From NCBI RefSeq assembly GCF_018861005.1, contig NZ_JAHKQL010000002.1:186001-250000 (forward strand): 64,000 nt of DNA. Reading direction: 5' to 3'. The position numbers and the translations under genes are program-made. Under the pieces are notes generated by a model, which was given only the letters and a program-made list of their open reading frames with translations, made no database searches and was not told the DNA's origin. Of the stretch, positions 8,104 through 17,519 are shown one piece after another. This stretch comes from Polaribacter vadi. Lineage in GTDB: Bacteria; Bacteroidota; Bacteroidia; Flavobacteriales; Flavobacteriaceae. Each line of letters begins with the position of its first letter. Position 1 is the stretch's first letter.

Positions 8104-9050
8104 TATTCTAAAATATTCAACGAGTTATTCTTATAATTAATAGCGATAACTTTATCTAAAAATAATTTATTTCCAGTTGTACCAATAACTTTTATTCCAT
8201 TAAGATAAGTATCATCCATAGGTCTTGTACTGTAATGAATTTTATGCTTTTTTAAATTCATATCCATAAGATGTATATCTTCTTCTATAGTAGAACCAAA
8301 AACATCATAATATTTTCCAAAAGAAGAGACACTTAAAGTATCTATATTACTATTTCTTTTTACTTTATCCCAAACAGTTTTATCATTTGTAAGTAATGTA
8401 AAAATACTTGAACCAGTATCAAACATAACATAATAAGAATTGTCTCTTATTTTAATTGGCAAATGAACTCTATTAATTTGATCTAATGCAAAAGGTATGC
8501 TTTTTTTAATTCTAAAATTCCAAGGTATTTCTTCTAAAATTGCCATTCTTTTAGAAACGTAGTCCATTATAAGAATTTTATTCTTTAATAAATCTACCCC
8601 TAAAGTTCCTAAATGAATTCTACTTGTATTAAGCTGTTCTTTAGTAAATGTTTTTCCCGTGTTTGGATAAAACAATACTTTTTTTTGAAGTACTACAGTG
8701 TCCTTAAATTTTAAATTTAAATTAGTTAACGCTAATTTTACAGGTAAATTATTTAAGTTTCTATTACCTGATAACTTATCAAGTTTTTTTGACAGTTTTG
8801 TATTATTTTCTAAAAAAGAGGAAATGGTGTTTTCTTTAAAAAAACTTTCTGCTCCTGTATCAAATTGTGCAGAAAAACGGTTTGGAAAACTATCTATTTT
8901 AAAATTGAGGAAAATGGCAGCTTTATCAAATTGATGTCCTCCCATATTTATGGGAACCCAACTAAAATCTATCCAAAAAGATTCTCCGTTAGAACAAGAA
9001 CTTAAAAAGATTAATAAGCTTAAAATAAAAATTTTATAAATGTTCTTCAA
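8103..9050 (-). CDS. Pepsin/retropepsin-like aspartyl protease lipoprotein
   Basis: A 315-residue predicted lipoprotein with a lipobox ending LSSC (Cys19). It contains two Asp-Thr-Gly motifs in similar contexts, FDTGAES (D64) and MFDTGSS (D211), each followed by a beta-rich segment with the LGVDLLKNKILIMDY-type turn typical of aspartyl proteases. One chain therefore holds both catalytic aspartates, as in pepsins. The mature protein would be anchored in the envelope. It overlaps hemF by 1 nt, and a 12-bp palindrome lies upstream. A direct role in haem synthesis is not evident; co-transcription with hemF is seen, function is unknown. Confidence 0.72.
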   Translation of the reverse strand: MKNIYKIFILSLLIFLSSCSNGESFWIDFSWVPINMGGHQFDKAAIFLNFKIDSFPNRFSAQFDTGAESFFKENTISSFLENNTKLSKKLDKLSGNRNLNNLPVKLALTNLNLKFKDTVVLQKKVLFYPNTGKTFTKEQLNTSRIHLGTLGVDLLKNKILIMDYVSKRMAILEEIPWNFRIKKSIPFALDQINRVHLPIKIRDNSYYVMFDTGSSIFTLLTNDKTVWDKVKRNSNIDTLSVSSFGKYYDVFGSTIEEDIHLMDMNLKKHKIHYSTRPMDDTYLNGIKVIGTTGNKLFLDKVIAINYKNNSLNILE

Positions 9051-9079
9051 TTTTTCATTTTTTATTACCTTTTAATAAA

Positions 9080-9106
9080 CCATCAAGGTTTTGGAAACCT
9101 TGATGG
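9080..9106. repeat. REP-like palindrome CCATCAAGGTTT/AAACCTTGATGG
   Basis: A perfect 12-bp inverted repeat with a 3-nt loop. It is followed at 9110-9127 by a partial second copy of the AAACCTTG core. There is no T tract on either side, so it is more like a repetitive extragenic palindrome than a terminator. Confidence 0.5.
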
Positions 9107-9172
9107 ATGTTTGGAAAACCTTGCAAGAAGTATTCAATATCTTACAGTAAATTTGAATATCTTGCTAAATAA

Positions 9173-9931
9173 TTATTCTTCATAAACCAGCTCGTGCTTA
9201 TTATGTAGTAATTTTAAAGTTTTGGTTGATGCTGCTGTTACTGACAATGGCAAGACAACTATAATTCCGACAATTGGTATTAACAAGAAAAGCATAAATA
9301 CAACTCCATTACCAATAGCAAAACCTTTGTTTTTACTTACAAAATCTATGCTTCCTTTATAGTCTAAATGACGTTCTAGGGTATAATCCATATTACCAAA
9401 ACCTGCATAATATGCTTGTACTAGAAATAATAAAATCGTAGAAAAGATATTTACTATGGGTATGAATTTAAGCAATAAAATAGGCACAGAAATTAGTAAT
9501 TCTTTTGCTAAATTTCTAATATTTAAGCGTAAACCCCTTATTAACTGTTCTGTGTTAGATGTTTTACGATGCAAATGTTTTACATCTCCATAAAAATGTT
9601 TTTCAATTTTTTCTGAAACAGGACTCATAAATGGTGCTGATAAAGCCATTACAATATGTTTATAAAGTATTAAACCAATTATTAAGACAATTACACCACC
9701 AACAAAATTACTGATTCCATAAAAAATTTCTTTTCCCCAATCCCAAATCCAGATTTTAGCAATAAAACTACCAACATTGTCTGACAAAGCATAGGCTTCT
9801 ATACCAATTAAAACTGCAGTAACTAGACTAATTAATACAGGTATTATAAAGTATTTCCAGAGTTTTAACTTTGAAATTAAAGCGAAAGCGCCTGAGTATT
9901 CTTTAATTCCTAAAATTATATTCTTTAACAT
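9173..9931 (-). CDS. EI24/CysZ-like membrane protein
   Basis: A 252-residue polytopic protein of the EI24 family. It starts with the amphipathic MLKNIILGIKEYSGAFALI segment, followed by about four to five hydrophobic segments (residues about 25-50, 65-95, 145-170 and 205-232). CysZ members of this family are inner-membrane sulfate channels, but most Bacteroidota members are uncharacterised. It is translated 10 nt after the DUF6973-like gene, in the same operon. A link to haem synthesis cannot be inferred from sequence alone. Confidence 0.75.
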   Translation of the reverse strand: MLKNIILGIKEYSGAFALISKLKLWKYFIIPVLISLVTAVLIGIEAYALSDNVGSFIAKIWIWDWGKEIFYGISNFVGGVIVLIIGLILYKHIVMALSAPFMSPVSEKIEKHFYGDVKHLHRKTSNTEQLIRGLRLNIRNLAKELLISVPILLLKFIPIVNIFSTILLFLVQAYYAGFGNMDYTLERHLDYKGSIDFVSKNKGFAIGNGVVFMLFLLIPIVGIIVVLPLSVTAASTKTLKLLHNKHELVYEE

Positions 9932-9941
9932 AGTAAATTAT

Positions 9942-10427
9942 TTAGTCTTCCAAAAATACCAAATTATCAATTTTATCTAGAGTAGTATCTGCATTAATTT
10001 TTACAGCGCTGTCTAATTTTTCAATTAAATATTCTTCAATTGCTATTATTGATTCATTTTTTAGAGTCGCAAACCATTTTCTACCCAATTGATTATTTTT
10101 TAAATCCATCTTTTGGGCTAAAATTTTATTAGGAGAAAAGTCTTCATGCCAATCTGTAATTTGCTTTGTCCAAGCCACAACTTGCTCTATATGTGAGCTA
10201 AACTTTAAACATTGTTTGGCAATTAAAATATTCCAGAGTGCGTGACGAAAAGCGTTTGCTTTATTGTCGAAATTATGAATATTTGGAAATCTTTTTTGAG
10301 CTATTCTTAGCGTTTTTACAGTTGCTCTAAAAGTAGCATACATAAAAATGGGATGTTTTAAAAACCACCCAAAAAGAACAATTACTTGCTTAAAATTTAG
10401 GCTTTTTATGATTTTCAATTTAGACAT
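9942..10427 (-). CDS. DUF6973-like protein
   Basis: A 161-residue protein with the block pattern I associate with DUF6973: FDNKANAFRHALWN (about residues 53-66), ITDWHEDFSP (about 90-99) and MDLKNNQLGR (about 107-116). The conserved His, Asp and Asn residues suggest an enzymatic or metal site, but no activity is established. The N-terminus has a weak hydrophobic stretch and no clear signal peptide. It sits between hemE and the EI24-like gene with a 10-nt gap to the latter. Confidence 0.6.
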   Translation of the reverse strand: MSKLKIIKSLNFKQVIVLFGWFLKHPIFMYATFRATVKTLRIAQKRFPNIHNFDNKANAFRHALWNILIAKQCLKFSSHIEQVVAWTKQITDWHEDFSPNKILAQKMDLKNNQLGRKWFATLKNESIIAIEEYLIEKLDSAVKINADTTLDKIDNLVFLED

Positions 10428-10484
10428 TTCTGTAATAATTATTTTTGAAAAGCATTTACTTAATTATTAACTCTAAAAGTTAGC

Positions 10485-10586
10485 AAAAAGTGCGTTAGCG
10501 ATTGAAATGACATCCTTTTTGCTTTTTTGCAAAAAGATATAATGGAAAGCGCGACTTTGTTTTTTTTCAAAACAAAGTAACGCCCA
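10485..10586. repeat. REP-like extragenic repeat, copy 1
   Basis: An imperfectly palindromic intergenic element with GTTAGCGATTGAAATGACAT, CCTTTTT, a short loop, AAAAAGATATAATGG and AAAGCGCGAC, followed by an AAAACAAAG hairpin. A related element in the opposite orientation lies at 20074-20194, and very similar sequences are widespread in Flavobacteriaceae intergenic DNA (from memory). It is positioned after hemE. Confidence 0.65.
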
Positions 10587-10596
10587 ACTTCTTATT

Positions 10597-11625
10597 TTAT
10601 GACGCTTTGTATTCTTTTACTGCATCAACAAATGCTTTCGCATTTTCTAATGGTATGTTTGGTAAAATACCATGCCCTAAGTTTACAATATATTTATCTT
10701 TCCCAAATTCATTAATCATTTGAGTTACCATTTTTTTGATTTCTGCTGGTGGCGAAAACAATCTTGATGGATCAAAATTACCCTGTAAAGTAATATTACC
10801 TCCAGATAAATAACGTGCATTTCTTGCAGAACATGTCCAATCTACTCCTAAAGCAGAAGCACCTGATTTAGACATTTCATTAAGTGCAAACCAACACCCT
10901 TTTCCAAAAGCGACTACAGGTGTAATATCTTTTAAAGCATCAATAATTTGTTGCATATATTGCCAAGAAAATTCTTGATAATCTGTTGGAGACAACATAC
11001 CTCCCCAAGAATCAAAAACTTGAACTGCATTTACACCAGCCTCAACTTTTGCCTTTAAATATGCAATTGTTGTGTCTGTAATTTTTTGCAATAAACTATG
11101 TGCTACAACAGGATTTGTAAAACACAATTCTTTGGCTTTGTCAAAGTTTTTAGAACCCTGACCTTGTACACAATAACAAAGAATTGTCCAAGGTGATCCT
11201 GCAAAACCAATTAACGGAATTTCATCATTCAATTTTTCTTTGGTTGCTTTAATAGCATCCATTACATAACCTAAAGAATCTTGAATATCTGGAATAATTA
11301 CTGAATCTAAATCTTTTTGAGAACGAATTGGATTTGGTAAATAAGGCCCAAAATTTGGTTTCATTTCCACTTCAATATTCATTGCTTGTGGAATTACCAG
11401 AATATCAGAAAATAAAATAGCAGCATCCATTCCATATCTTCTAATTGGTTGTACAGTAATTTCTGATGCTAATTCTGGAGTTTGACAACGAGTAAAGAAA
11501 TCATATTTATGTTTGATTTCCATAAATTCTGGTAAATATCTACCTGCTTGTCTCATCATCCAAACTGGTGGTCTATCTACAGTTTCTCCTTTTAAGGCTC
11601 TTAAAAATAAATCGTTTTTTATCAT
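10597..11625 (-). CDS. hemE: Uroporphyrinogen decarboxylase HemE
   Basis: A 342-residue full-length HemE, the cytoplasmic enzyme that removes the four acetate carboxyls of uroporphyrinogen III to give coproporphyrinogen III. The family signatures are [16 protein letters not shown] (about residues 17-32) and [13 protein letters not shown] (about 137-149), with active-site Asp in [10 protein letters not shown] (about 70-79). The downstream intergenic region holds a REP-like element, and the upstream 167 nt hold AGCTTTTGGC-type low-complexity repeats. A separate promoter in that region is possible but not identified. Confidence 0.97.
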   Translation of the reverse strand: MIKNDLFLRALKGETVDRPPVWMMRQAGRYLPEFMEIKHKYDFFTRCQTPELASEITVQPIRRYGMDAAILFSDILVIPQAMNIEVEMKPNFGPYLPNPIRSQKDLDSVIIPDIQDSLGYVMDAIKATKEKLNDEIPLIGFAGSPWTILCYCVQGQGSKNFDKAKELCFTNPVVAHSLLQKITDTTIAYLKAKVEAGVNAVQVFDSWGGMLSPTDYQEFSWQYMQQIIDALKDITPVVAFGKGCWFALNEMSKSGASALGVDWTCSARNARYLSGGNITLQGNFDPSRLFSPPAEIKKMVTQMINEFGKDKYIVNLGHGILPNIPLENAKAFVDAVKEYKAS

Positions 11626-11629
11626 CTTA

Positions 11630-11678
11630 TAGCTTTTGGCTATTGGCTTTTAGCTTTTGGCTTTGGCTTTTAGCTATT
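11630..11678. repeat. Degenerate AGCTTTTGGC low-complexity repeat upstream of hemE
   Basis: About five imperfect copies of TAGCTTTTGGC / TATTGGCTTT lie directly before the hemE start. They resemble the GTTAGCT heptamer array found before hemH at 18911-18972. Confidence 0.6.
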
Positions 11679-11792
11679 TATCTTTATTGTATTTATTAAT
11701 CATTTTACCTTCTATAGCAATCAGATCAAAAATATTTTTTTAAAGTTTGAAAGTAGTAAGTTTAAAAAGTTACTTTCTTATTTTTATTTCTT

Positions 11793-13082
11793 TTAACTAT
11801 TGGCAACTGCATTCATTGCTTTATCAACTGCATTTGCAATAATCTTAATATCCTTTTCTGTTAAAGCTGATGATAAAAACCAAGCTTCAAATTGACTTGG
11901 AGGTAAAAAGACTCCATTTTTTATCATTTCCCAAAAGAATACTGCAAACTTTTCTGTGTCTGATGTTTGTGCTTCTTCAAAATTAGTCACTTTTGTTTTT
12001 GTGAAAAACGGATTTAACATAGAACCAAATCTGTTTACAGTTAAATCTACATTGTATTTTTTAGCAGTTTCTAACAAAATCACCTCAATAATTGCTCCAA
12101 TTTCTTCGAATTTATCATACGGATTTTGTTTCCTTAACTCAGTTAAAGTTGCTATTCCACCAGCCATTGCAATTGGGTTTCCAGACAAAGTACCTGCTTG
12201 ATACATGCCTCCTAAAGGTGCTACGTTTTCCATAATTTCGTTTCTTGCTCCATAAGCGCCAACAGGAAAACCACCTCCAATTACTTTACCTAAACACGTA
12301 ATATCTGCTGTAACACATAATAATTCTTGAGCGCCGCCAAATTTAGAACGGAAACCTGTCATTACTTCATCAGCAATTAACAATGCTCCTTTTGTTTCTA
12401 AATACTTCTTTAATTCTTTTAAGAAATTATTTTGCGGAATTACGACTCCCATATTACCACCAATTGGCTCGATAATTACACCAGCAATATCATTATGCTC
12501 TGCAAAGTGTTTTTTTACACTTTCTAAATTATTGTATTCTGCAATTAAGGTGTTTTTTACAGCGCCTTCTGGAACACCTTTAGAACCTGGTAAACTTAAA
12601 GTAGCTAAACCAGAACCTGCTGCTACCAAAAGTGCATCTTGATGCCCATGATAACAACCAGAAAATTTAATGATTTTATCTTTACCTGTAAAAGCTCTTG
12701 CCAAACGAATTCCGCTTAAAACAGCTTCTGTACCAGAATTTACAAAACGAACTTTATCCATTTCTGGAAAAGCATCACAAACTATTTTGGCTAATTTAAT
12801 TTCATTTTCTGTTGATGCTCCAAAAGAATACCCGTTTTCTAAGGCTTTTGTAACTGCTTTTTGCACTTTTTTATGCCTATGACCCAGTATCATTGGCCCA
12901 TAAGAAAGTACTAAATCTACATAATCATTACCATCAACATCAGTAATTTTAGTGCCTTTTGCTTTTTTGATGAATAAAGGATTTCCACCAACTGATGAAA
13001 ATGCTCTAACTGGAGAATTTACTGCTCCAACAAGATTTTTTAATCCTTTTTTATATAATTTATTTGATTTTTTGAAATTCAT
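11793..13082 (-). CDS. hemL: Glutamate-1-semialdehyde 2,1-aminomutase HemL
   Basis: A 429-residue PLP enzyme of the class III aminotransferase fold that forms 5-aminolevulinate from glutamate-1-semialdehyde. It has NSPVRAF near the N-terminus, FVNSGTEAVLSGIRLARAFT (about 114-133), GCYHGHQDALLV, and the PLP-binding lysine in ITCLGKVIGGGFPVGAYG (about 260-277). Length and motifs are normal. It lies 22 nt downstream of the small unknown gene within the hemA-hemCD-hemB run. Confidence 0.97.
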   Translation of the reverse strand: MNFKKSNKLYKKGLKNLVGAVNSPVRAFSSVGGNPLFIKKAKGTKITDVDGNDYVDLVLSYGPMILGHRHKKVQKAVTKALENGYSFGASTENEIKLAKIVCDAFPEMDKVRFVNSGTEAVLSGIRLARAFTGKDKIIKFSGCYHGHQDALLVAAGSGLATLSLPGSKGVPEGAVKNTLIAEYNNLESVKKHFAEHNDIAGVIIEPIGGNMGVVIPQNNFLKELKKYLETKGALLIADEVMTGFRSKFGGAQELLCVTADITCLGKVIGGGFPVGAYGARNEIMENVAPLGGMYQAGTLSGNPIAMAGGIATLTELRKQNPYDKFEEIGAIIEVILLETAKKYNVDLTVNRFGSMLNPFFTKTKVTNFEEAQTSDTEKFAVFFWEMIKNGVFLPPSQFEAWFLSSALTEKDIKIIANAVDKAMNAVANS

Positions 13083-13104
13083 TTTTTTTGCTTTTTCTAA
13101 AAAA

Positions 13105-13410
13105 TTAAATTCTGTAGCCTACATTTATACCTTCTACTTTTAAATATTTATAAATTTTACTTGAAGGTTCTTTAAATTTTTTGCTAAAAAACTTTAAAAA
13201 TAAGGCTCCAGCACCAATTAATAATCTTGTTTTCATTTCTGGAATAGCTGCTTCAATTAAGAATTTATCTTTTTTCTTAAAAATATCAACTCCACTATAT
13301 TTTGTATTTTTAACAATAATACAATCTCCTGCTAACTTTCTATTTCCAATTCTATATTCATATTCTGGAAATTTATTTTCGAGTTTAACTTTTAATTGCT
13401 CTAGACTCAT
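13105..13410 (-). CDS. Small conserved-looking protein inside the haem operon
   Basis: A 101-residue protein of unknown function that I do not recognise. It has no signal peptide. A short hydrophobic segment LLIGAGALFLKFF lies near residues 63-75 and the rest is charged, with a Lys-rich C-terminal half. Its ATG follows the hemB stop with a single base between them (TAAGATG), and hemL follows 22 nt after its end. Translation is therefore probably coupled to hemB. The tight packing suggests a role connected with the haem enzymes, for example as a small accessory or stress-related protein, but this is inference. Confidence 0.65.
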   Translation of the reverse strand: MSLEQLKVKLENKFPEYEYRIGNRKLAGDCIIVKNTKYSGVDIFKKKDKFLIEAAIPEMKTRLLIGAGALFLKFFSKKFKEPSSKIYKYLKVEGINVGYRI

Positions 13411-13411
13411 C

Positions 13412-14377
13412 TTATTGTTTGTTTAAAATCCTTGCTGCTTCTTTTGCAAAATAAGTAATAATAATATCTGCTCCTGCTCTTTTCATTGAGAGTAAACTTT
13501 CCATCATAACTCTATCTCCATCAATCCAACCTTTTTCTGCGGCTGCTTTTACCATTGCATATTCTCCACTTACATTGTAGCATGCAATTGGTCTATCAAA
13601 ATTATTTTTTAAATCTCTAATGATGTCTAGATAAGACAAAGCTGGTTTTACCATTAAAATATCTGCTCCTTCTTGATCATCAAAAGTGGCTTCTCTTAAA
13701 CCTTCATCTCTGTTTGATGGATCCATTTGATATGTTCTTCTGTCTCCAAAAGTTGGTGCAGAATCTGCAGCATCTCTAAATGGCCCATAAAATGCGGATG
13801 AATATTTTACAGAATACCCCATAATTGGCAAATTCACAAAACCTGAATTGTCTAATGCTTGACGCATCATATCAATTGTTCCATCCATCATTCCAGAAGG
13901 TGCAACCATATCAACTCCAGCTTTTGCATGAGAAATTGTTTGTTTTGCAATGTTTACTAAAGTAGCGTCATTATCAACATCATTATCGCAAATAATTCCA
14001 CAATGACCATGAGAAGTGTATTCACAAAAACAAACATCAGTAATTACATATAAGCTTGGGTAATTGGTTTTGATAAAACGAATTGCTTGTTGCATAATTC
14101 CATTATCATTCCAAGTTTCTGTACCTTCATCATCTTTATTTGATGGAATACCAAATAATAAAACAGCAGGAATCTTTAAATCAACAACCTCATCCAATTC
14201 TTTAGAAATTTTATCCAAAGAAAAACGTTTTATACCTGGCATAGAAACGATTTCTGTTTCTATATTTTCTCCTTCTTCTATAAAAAGTGGATATACAAAA
14301 TCATCAACAGAAAGTCTAGTTTCTTTAACTAACCTTCTAATTCCTTCGTGTTTTCTAAGTCTTCTTGTTCTAAACAT
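13412..14377 (-). CDS. hemB: Delta-aminolevulinic acid dehydratase (porphobilinogen synthase) HemB
   Basis: A 321-residue HemB when started at the ATG at 14377 ([17 protein letters not shown]), which matches the family N-terminus. The in-frame ATG at 14407 would add ten atypical residues encoded by the intergenic hairpin region. Two molecules of 5-aminolevulinate are condensed to porphobilinogen. Key blocks are [15 protein letters not shown] (about 113-127, zinc-type cysteines), the Schiff-base lysine region [17 protein letters not shown] (about 186-202) and the second active lysine in [12 protein letters not shown] (about 241-252). It is followed by a coupled small gene. Confidence 0.96.
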   Translation of the reverse strand: MFRTRRLRKHEGIRRLVKETRLSVDDFVYPLFIEEGENIETEIVSMPGIKRFSLDKISKELDEVVDLKIPAVLLFGIPSNKDDEGTETWNDNGIMQQAIRFIKTNYPSLYVITDVCFCEYTSHGHCGIICDNDVDNDATLVNIAKQTISHAKAGVDMVAPSGMMDGTIDMMRQALDNSGFVNLPIMGYSVKYSSAFYGPFRDAADSAPTFGDRRTYQMDPSNRDEGLREATFDDQEGADILMVKPALSYLDIIRDLKNNFDRPIACYNVSGEYAMVKAAAEKGWIDGDRVMMESLLSMKRAGADIIITYFAKEAARILNKQ

Positions 14378-14400
14378 AAGCCCCTGTTTCCCCAAAGGGT

Positions 14401-14425
14401 AACACACTCTTAACAGCAGTGTGTT
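14401..14425. other. Intergenic hairpin between hemCD and hemB
   Basis: A perfect 8-bp stem AACACACT/AGTGTGTT with a 9-nt loop lies just upstream of hemB, next to a CCCC-TGTTT-CCCC stretch (14381-14393). There is no T run, so a terminator is unlikely. It could affect mRNA processing or hemB translation. Confidence 0.4.
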
Positions 14426-14453
14426 TCATTAATATTTTATTTCCTAACACAAA

Positions 14454-16067
14454 CTATTCCTCCTCTTCAGAAAGATTATCATCTGCATTGTAATATTTTT
14501 TTACCATTTCTAAAACAGAATCTACACTAGGTAAATTGGCAACTTGTACATTTTCGAAATGTTTTCTTGCTTCTTTTGCTGTAGTTTCTCCAATACAAAA
14601 TGCTACTTTTTCTGTAGAATTTTTCTGTAAATAACTCTCAATTCCTGAAGGACTATAAAACAAGATTCCAGAAACTTCATCAGAAATTTTATCTGGACTT
14701 AACATTGTTTTGTAAGCCTCGACTTCATTTACAGCTATTTCTTTTGTTTTTAAGAATGCTGGTAAAATATCTAATCTTAAATCAGAACAGAAATAAGTAA
14801 CCTCTTTATTTTCTAATTCTTTAGATAAATATTCTGCTAATTTCTTCGCATTTTTAGCTACATGACTTACTTTACCAATTCTATTCTCAATTAGCTTTTT
14901 GGTTCTTCTACCAACGCAAAAAATATTCTTGAATTTTATTTCATCCTTAGTAAAAGAGTTTAGGATTGCTTCTACTCCATTTTGACTGGTAATAATTACG
15001 TTTTCAATTTCGTTTTTCATCACCTTTGGTGAAATTCTATTGAAACGTATTTTAATAAAATCGCTATCTTTTATACCAATTGTATGTGGTAAGGTTTTCT
15101 TTTGAGCTTCTGATAGTTTTTTGGTAGAAAAAACTGCATTTTGTACTGCAGAAACCTCTTCATCTTCTAACATTAAATCTTTACCACCTCTATTAATTAC
15201 ATAATCTGCACAATCTTTTGCCAAAAAACGATGGCGTCCCATTTTTGCAGTTTTATTTACTGTAATTTTCTTAGAACCATCTCTTTTTAAAAGAACACCT
15301 TTAAAATTGATTTCTTCTGTTTTTTCATCAACATAAGCTAAAGCTCCAATTGGTGCAGTACAACCACCTTCTAATTGTTTTAAGAATTCTCTTTCTATAC
15401 CCACACAAACTTGCGTTTCATAATGATTTAATTGTTCGCAAGCATCTTTTACAAAATCATCTTTTTCTAAAGCTGCAATCATTATAACACCTTGTGCAGG
15501 AGCAGGAATCATCCAAGAAAGGTTAATTGCACCTGCTGGTCTTATACCTATTCTTTCTAATCCTGCAGCTGCAAAAACAGCTCCATTCCACTCATTATCT
15601 TCTAATTTTTGCAAACGTGTATTTACATTACCTCTTAAATCTACTACTTTATGTGTTGGGTAACGATTTAACCACATTGCCTTTCTACGTAAACTACCAG
15701 TAGCAATTACTCCATTTGGCTGACCAAAAAACTCTTCTGTATCTTTTAAAACTAAAATATCGCTATAATTTGCACGTTTTAAAACTGCTACTTGCACAAT
15801 ACCTTCTGGTAAAGAAGTTGGTACGTCTTTTAATGAATGTACTGCAATATCAATATCGCCATTTAACATGGCAATGTCTAAGTTTTTAGTAAAAATACCT
15901 GTAATACCTAATTCGTACAAAGGTTTGTCTAAAACAATATCACCAGTAGATTTTATAGGAACAATTTCAGATTCGTAACCCAATTCAATTAATTCTTTGC
16001 GTACTTTATTAGCTTGCCAAAGCGCTAATTGGCTATCGCGAGTTCCTATTCTTATGGTTTTTTGCAT
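14454..16067 (-). CDS. hemC: Fused porphobilinogen deaminase-uroporphyrinogen III synthase (HemC-HemD)
   Basis: A 537-residue bifunctional protein. Residues about 1-305 are hydroxymethylbilane synthase, with IRIGTRDSQLALWQA at the start, HSLKDVP (D81), TGSLRRKAMWL, and the dipyrromethane-binding Cys236 in LEGGCTAPIGALA. Residues about 320-537 are uroporphyrinogen III synthase (HemD), recognisable by its order, length and C-terminal FYSPSGIESYL and FCIGETTAKEA blocks. Fusion would pass the unstable hydroxymethylbilane directly to ring closure. No separate hemD is present in the window. The gene follows hemA by 13 nt. Confidence 0.95.
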   Translation of the reverse strand: MQKTIRIGTRDSQLALWQANKVRKELIELGYESEIVPIKSTGDIVLDKPLYELGITGIFTKNLDIAMLNGDIDIAVHSLKDVPTSLPEGIVQVAVLKRANYSDILVLKDTEEFFGQPNGVIATGSLRRKAMWLNRYPTHKVVDLRGNVNTRLQKLEDNEWNGAVFAAAGLERIGIRPAGAINLSWMIPAPAQGVIMIAALEKDDFVKDACEQLNHYETQVCVGIEREFLKQLEGGCTAPIGALAYVDEKTEEINFKGVLLKRDGSKKITVNKTAKMGRHRFLAKDCADYVINRGGKDLMLEDEEVSAVQNAVFSTKKLSEAQKKTLPHTIGIKDSDFIKIRFNRISPKVMKNEIENVIITSQNGVEAILNSFTKDEIKFKNIFCVGRRTKKLIENRIGKVSHVAKNAKKLAEYLSKELENKEVTYFCSDLRLDILPAFLKTKEIAVNEVEAYKTMLSPDKISDEVSGILFYSPSGIESYLQKNSTEKVAFCIGETTAKEARKHFENVQVANLPSVDSVLEMVKKYYNADDNLSEEEE

Positions 16068-16080
16068 TTAGTTTTTTTAA

Positions 16081-17316
16081 TTAAGATTGAAAAACCTTAT
16101 GTATTACTTGAAGGCTTTGTGAAACCGATGTTTCTTCATCTTTTAAATGTTTCACAAATTGTGTTGTTATTTTTTGGATAAAACGTGAAGTTAAGATTTC
16201 TGCTTGACTTTCATCAAAATCAGTAATTTTTTTCTTCTGAAAATTAATTTCGTCGTTTTTAATATTTTCTAAAGATTGCTTTAAAGCAGCTATTGCAGGT
16301 GTAAATCTTCTATGATTTAACCAATCATTAAATTCTGCTTTATGTGTTTCTATAATTGCTTCTGCTAAAGGCACTTCTTGTTGACGAACAGCTAAAGTTT
16401 CATCAGTAATTTTAGAAAGTTCATCTACATTAACTAAAGAAATACCATTAAATTCAGTTACATCTTTTGCCACATTTTCTGGCATAGATAAATCTAAAAT
16501 CAATAACTCTTTGTTCTTAGCAATATGTTCTTTTGTAATTGTTGGTTTATCTGCACCTGTAGAAACAATTAAAACATCTGCATTATTAATTTCTTCAGAT
16601 AAATTTTCTATAACCGATTTTCTAATAACACTATGATCTTTTACAAATTCAACAGCCTTTTCTTCTGTTCTATTTATTAAACAAACAGATTTGTTTTGCG
16701 TATATTCTGCTAGATTTTTACAAGTATGCTTGCCCATTTTACCCAAACCAAAAACTAAAATATTTTTAGAATTATAATTTGGTAAATTTTTAATAATGTA
16801 TTGTACAGCTGCATAAGAAACAGAAGTTGTACCCGAACTTAATTTTGTTTCGTTTTTAACTTTTTTACTGGCTTGTAAAACATTATTTAGTAATCTTTCT
16901 AAATATGCATTTGTAGTTTTTAACGATTTTGCCATTTTAAAAGATTGCCTAAGCTGACCTACTATTTCGTAGTCTCCTAAAATTTGACTTTCTAAACCAG
17001 TACCAATTCTAAACAATTGTTGAATGGCTTCTTGATTTTTATAAACATTAGAAATGGTTGCAAACTCCTCTACAGTTCCTTCAGAAAAAGAACACAATAA
17101 TTGTATTAATTGATATGGATGTTCTGCAAAACCAGAAATTTCTGTTCTATTACAAGTAGATAAAACAAACATACCCTTAAAACCTTTTTCTTTGGCTAAT
17201 TCTAATAGGGCTATTTGACTTTCTTTAGATAAAGAAAATTTTCCACGAGTTTTTGCGTCAGCTTTTTTGTAACTGACCCCAATATTGTAAAAGTGCTCTT
17301 GCCTGTCCTCTTGCAT
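16081..17316 (-). CDS. hemA: Glutamyl-tRNA reductase HemA
   Basis: A 411-residue enzyme that starts C5 tetrapyrrole synthesis by reducing glutamyl-tRNA to glutamate-1-semialdehyde with NADPH. The catalytic cysteine lies in VLSTCNRTEISGF (about residues 51-63). The NADPH-binding motif is NILVFGLGKMGKHTC (about 184-198), and the C-terminal dimerisation helices follow. The ATG at 17316 is preferred over the GTG at 17334, because that GTG overlaps an exact -7 promoter box (17334-17341). hemA heads the minus-strand haem cluster and is divergent from the AraC regulator. Confidence 0.95.
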   Translation of the reverse strand: MQEDRQEHFYNIGVSYKKADAKTRGKFSLSKESQIALLELAKEKGFKGMFVLSTCNRTEISGFAEHPYQLIQLLCSFSEGTVEEFATISNVYKNQEAIQQLFRIGTGLESQILGDYEIVGQLRQSFKMAKSLKTTNAYLERLLNNVLQASKKVKNETKLSSGTTSVSYAAVQYIIKNLPNYNSKNILVFGLGKMGKHTCKNLAEYTQNKSVCLINRTEEKAVEFVKDHSVIRKSVIENLSEEINNADVLIVSTGADKPTITKEHIAKNKELLILDLSMPENVAKDVTEFNGISLVNVDELSKITDETLAVRQQEVPLAEAIIETHKAEFNDWLNHRRFTPAIAALKQSLENIKNDEINFQKKKITDFDESQAEILTSRFIQKITTQFVKHLKDEETSVSQSLQVIHKVFQS

Positions 17317-17333
17317 AAATTGTAAAAGTTGCA

Positions 17334-17341
17334 CAAAAATA
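17334..17341 (-). promoter_or_regulatory. -7 box (TATTTTTG) of hemA
   Basis: An exact TAnnTTTG match on the minus strand, 17 nt before the hemA ATG at 17316. It excludes the in-frame GTG at 17334 as a useful start and implies a short leader. Confidence 0.6.
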
Positions 17342-17436
17342 TAAACTTCAATTAAAAAAAAATGTCGCTTAAAGAACTTTTAATAACGTTATATGTTTTT
17401 TGCTCTGTTTTTAATATAAAAACTTATAAAAAGCCT

Positions 17437-17444
17437 TATTTTTG
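17437..17444 (+). promoter_or_regulatory. -7 box (TATTTTTG) of the AraC gene
   Basis: An exact TAnnTTTG match on the plus strand, 75 nt upstream of the AraC-type regulator. No clear TTG -33 box is seen at the usual distance. Confidence 0.5.
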
Positions 17445-17519
17445 TGGTGGCTAAAGGTTTTTACCTTAATTTATATAGAACGATTCTAAATAGAATACAT
17501 CAAATTTAAAATATTTTAT

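Noticed and set aside
14378..14407. Ten extra residues at the HemB N-terminus
   Set aside because: They are encoded by the intergenic hairpin region and do not resemble HemB; the internal ATG fits the family.
14381..14425. Riboswitch or attenuator before hemB
   Set aside because: The hairpin has no T tract and no known riboswitch consensus; kept only as an unexplained hairpin.
17334..17336. GTG at 17334 as hemA start
   Set aside because: It overlaps an exact -7 promoter box; the ATG at 17316 gives the usual length.
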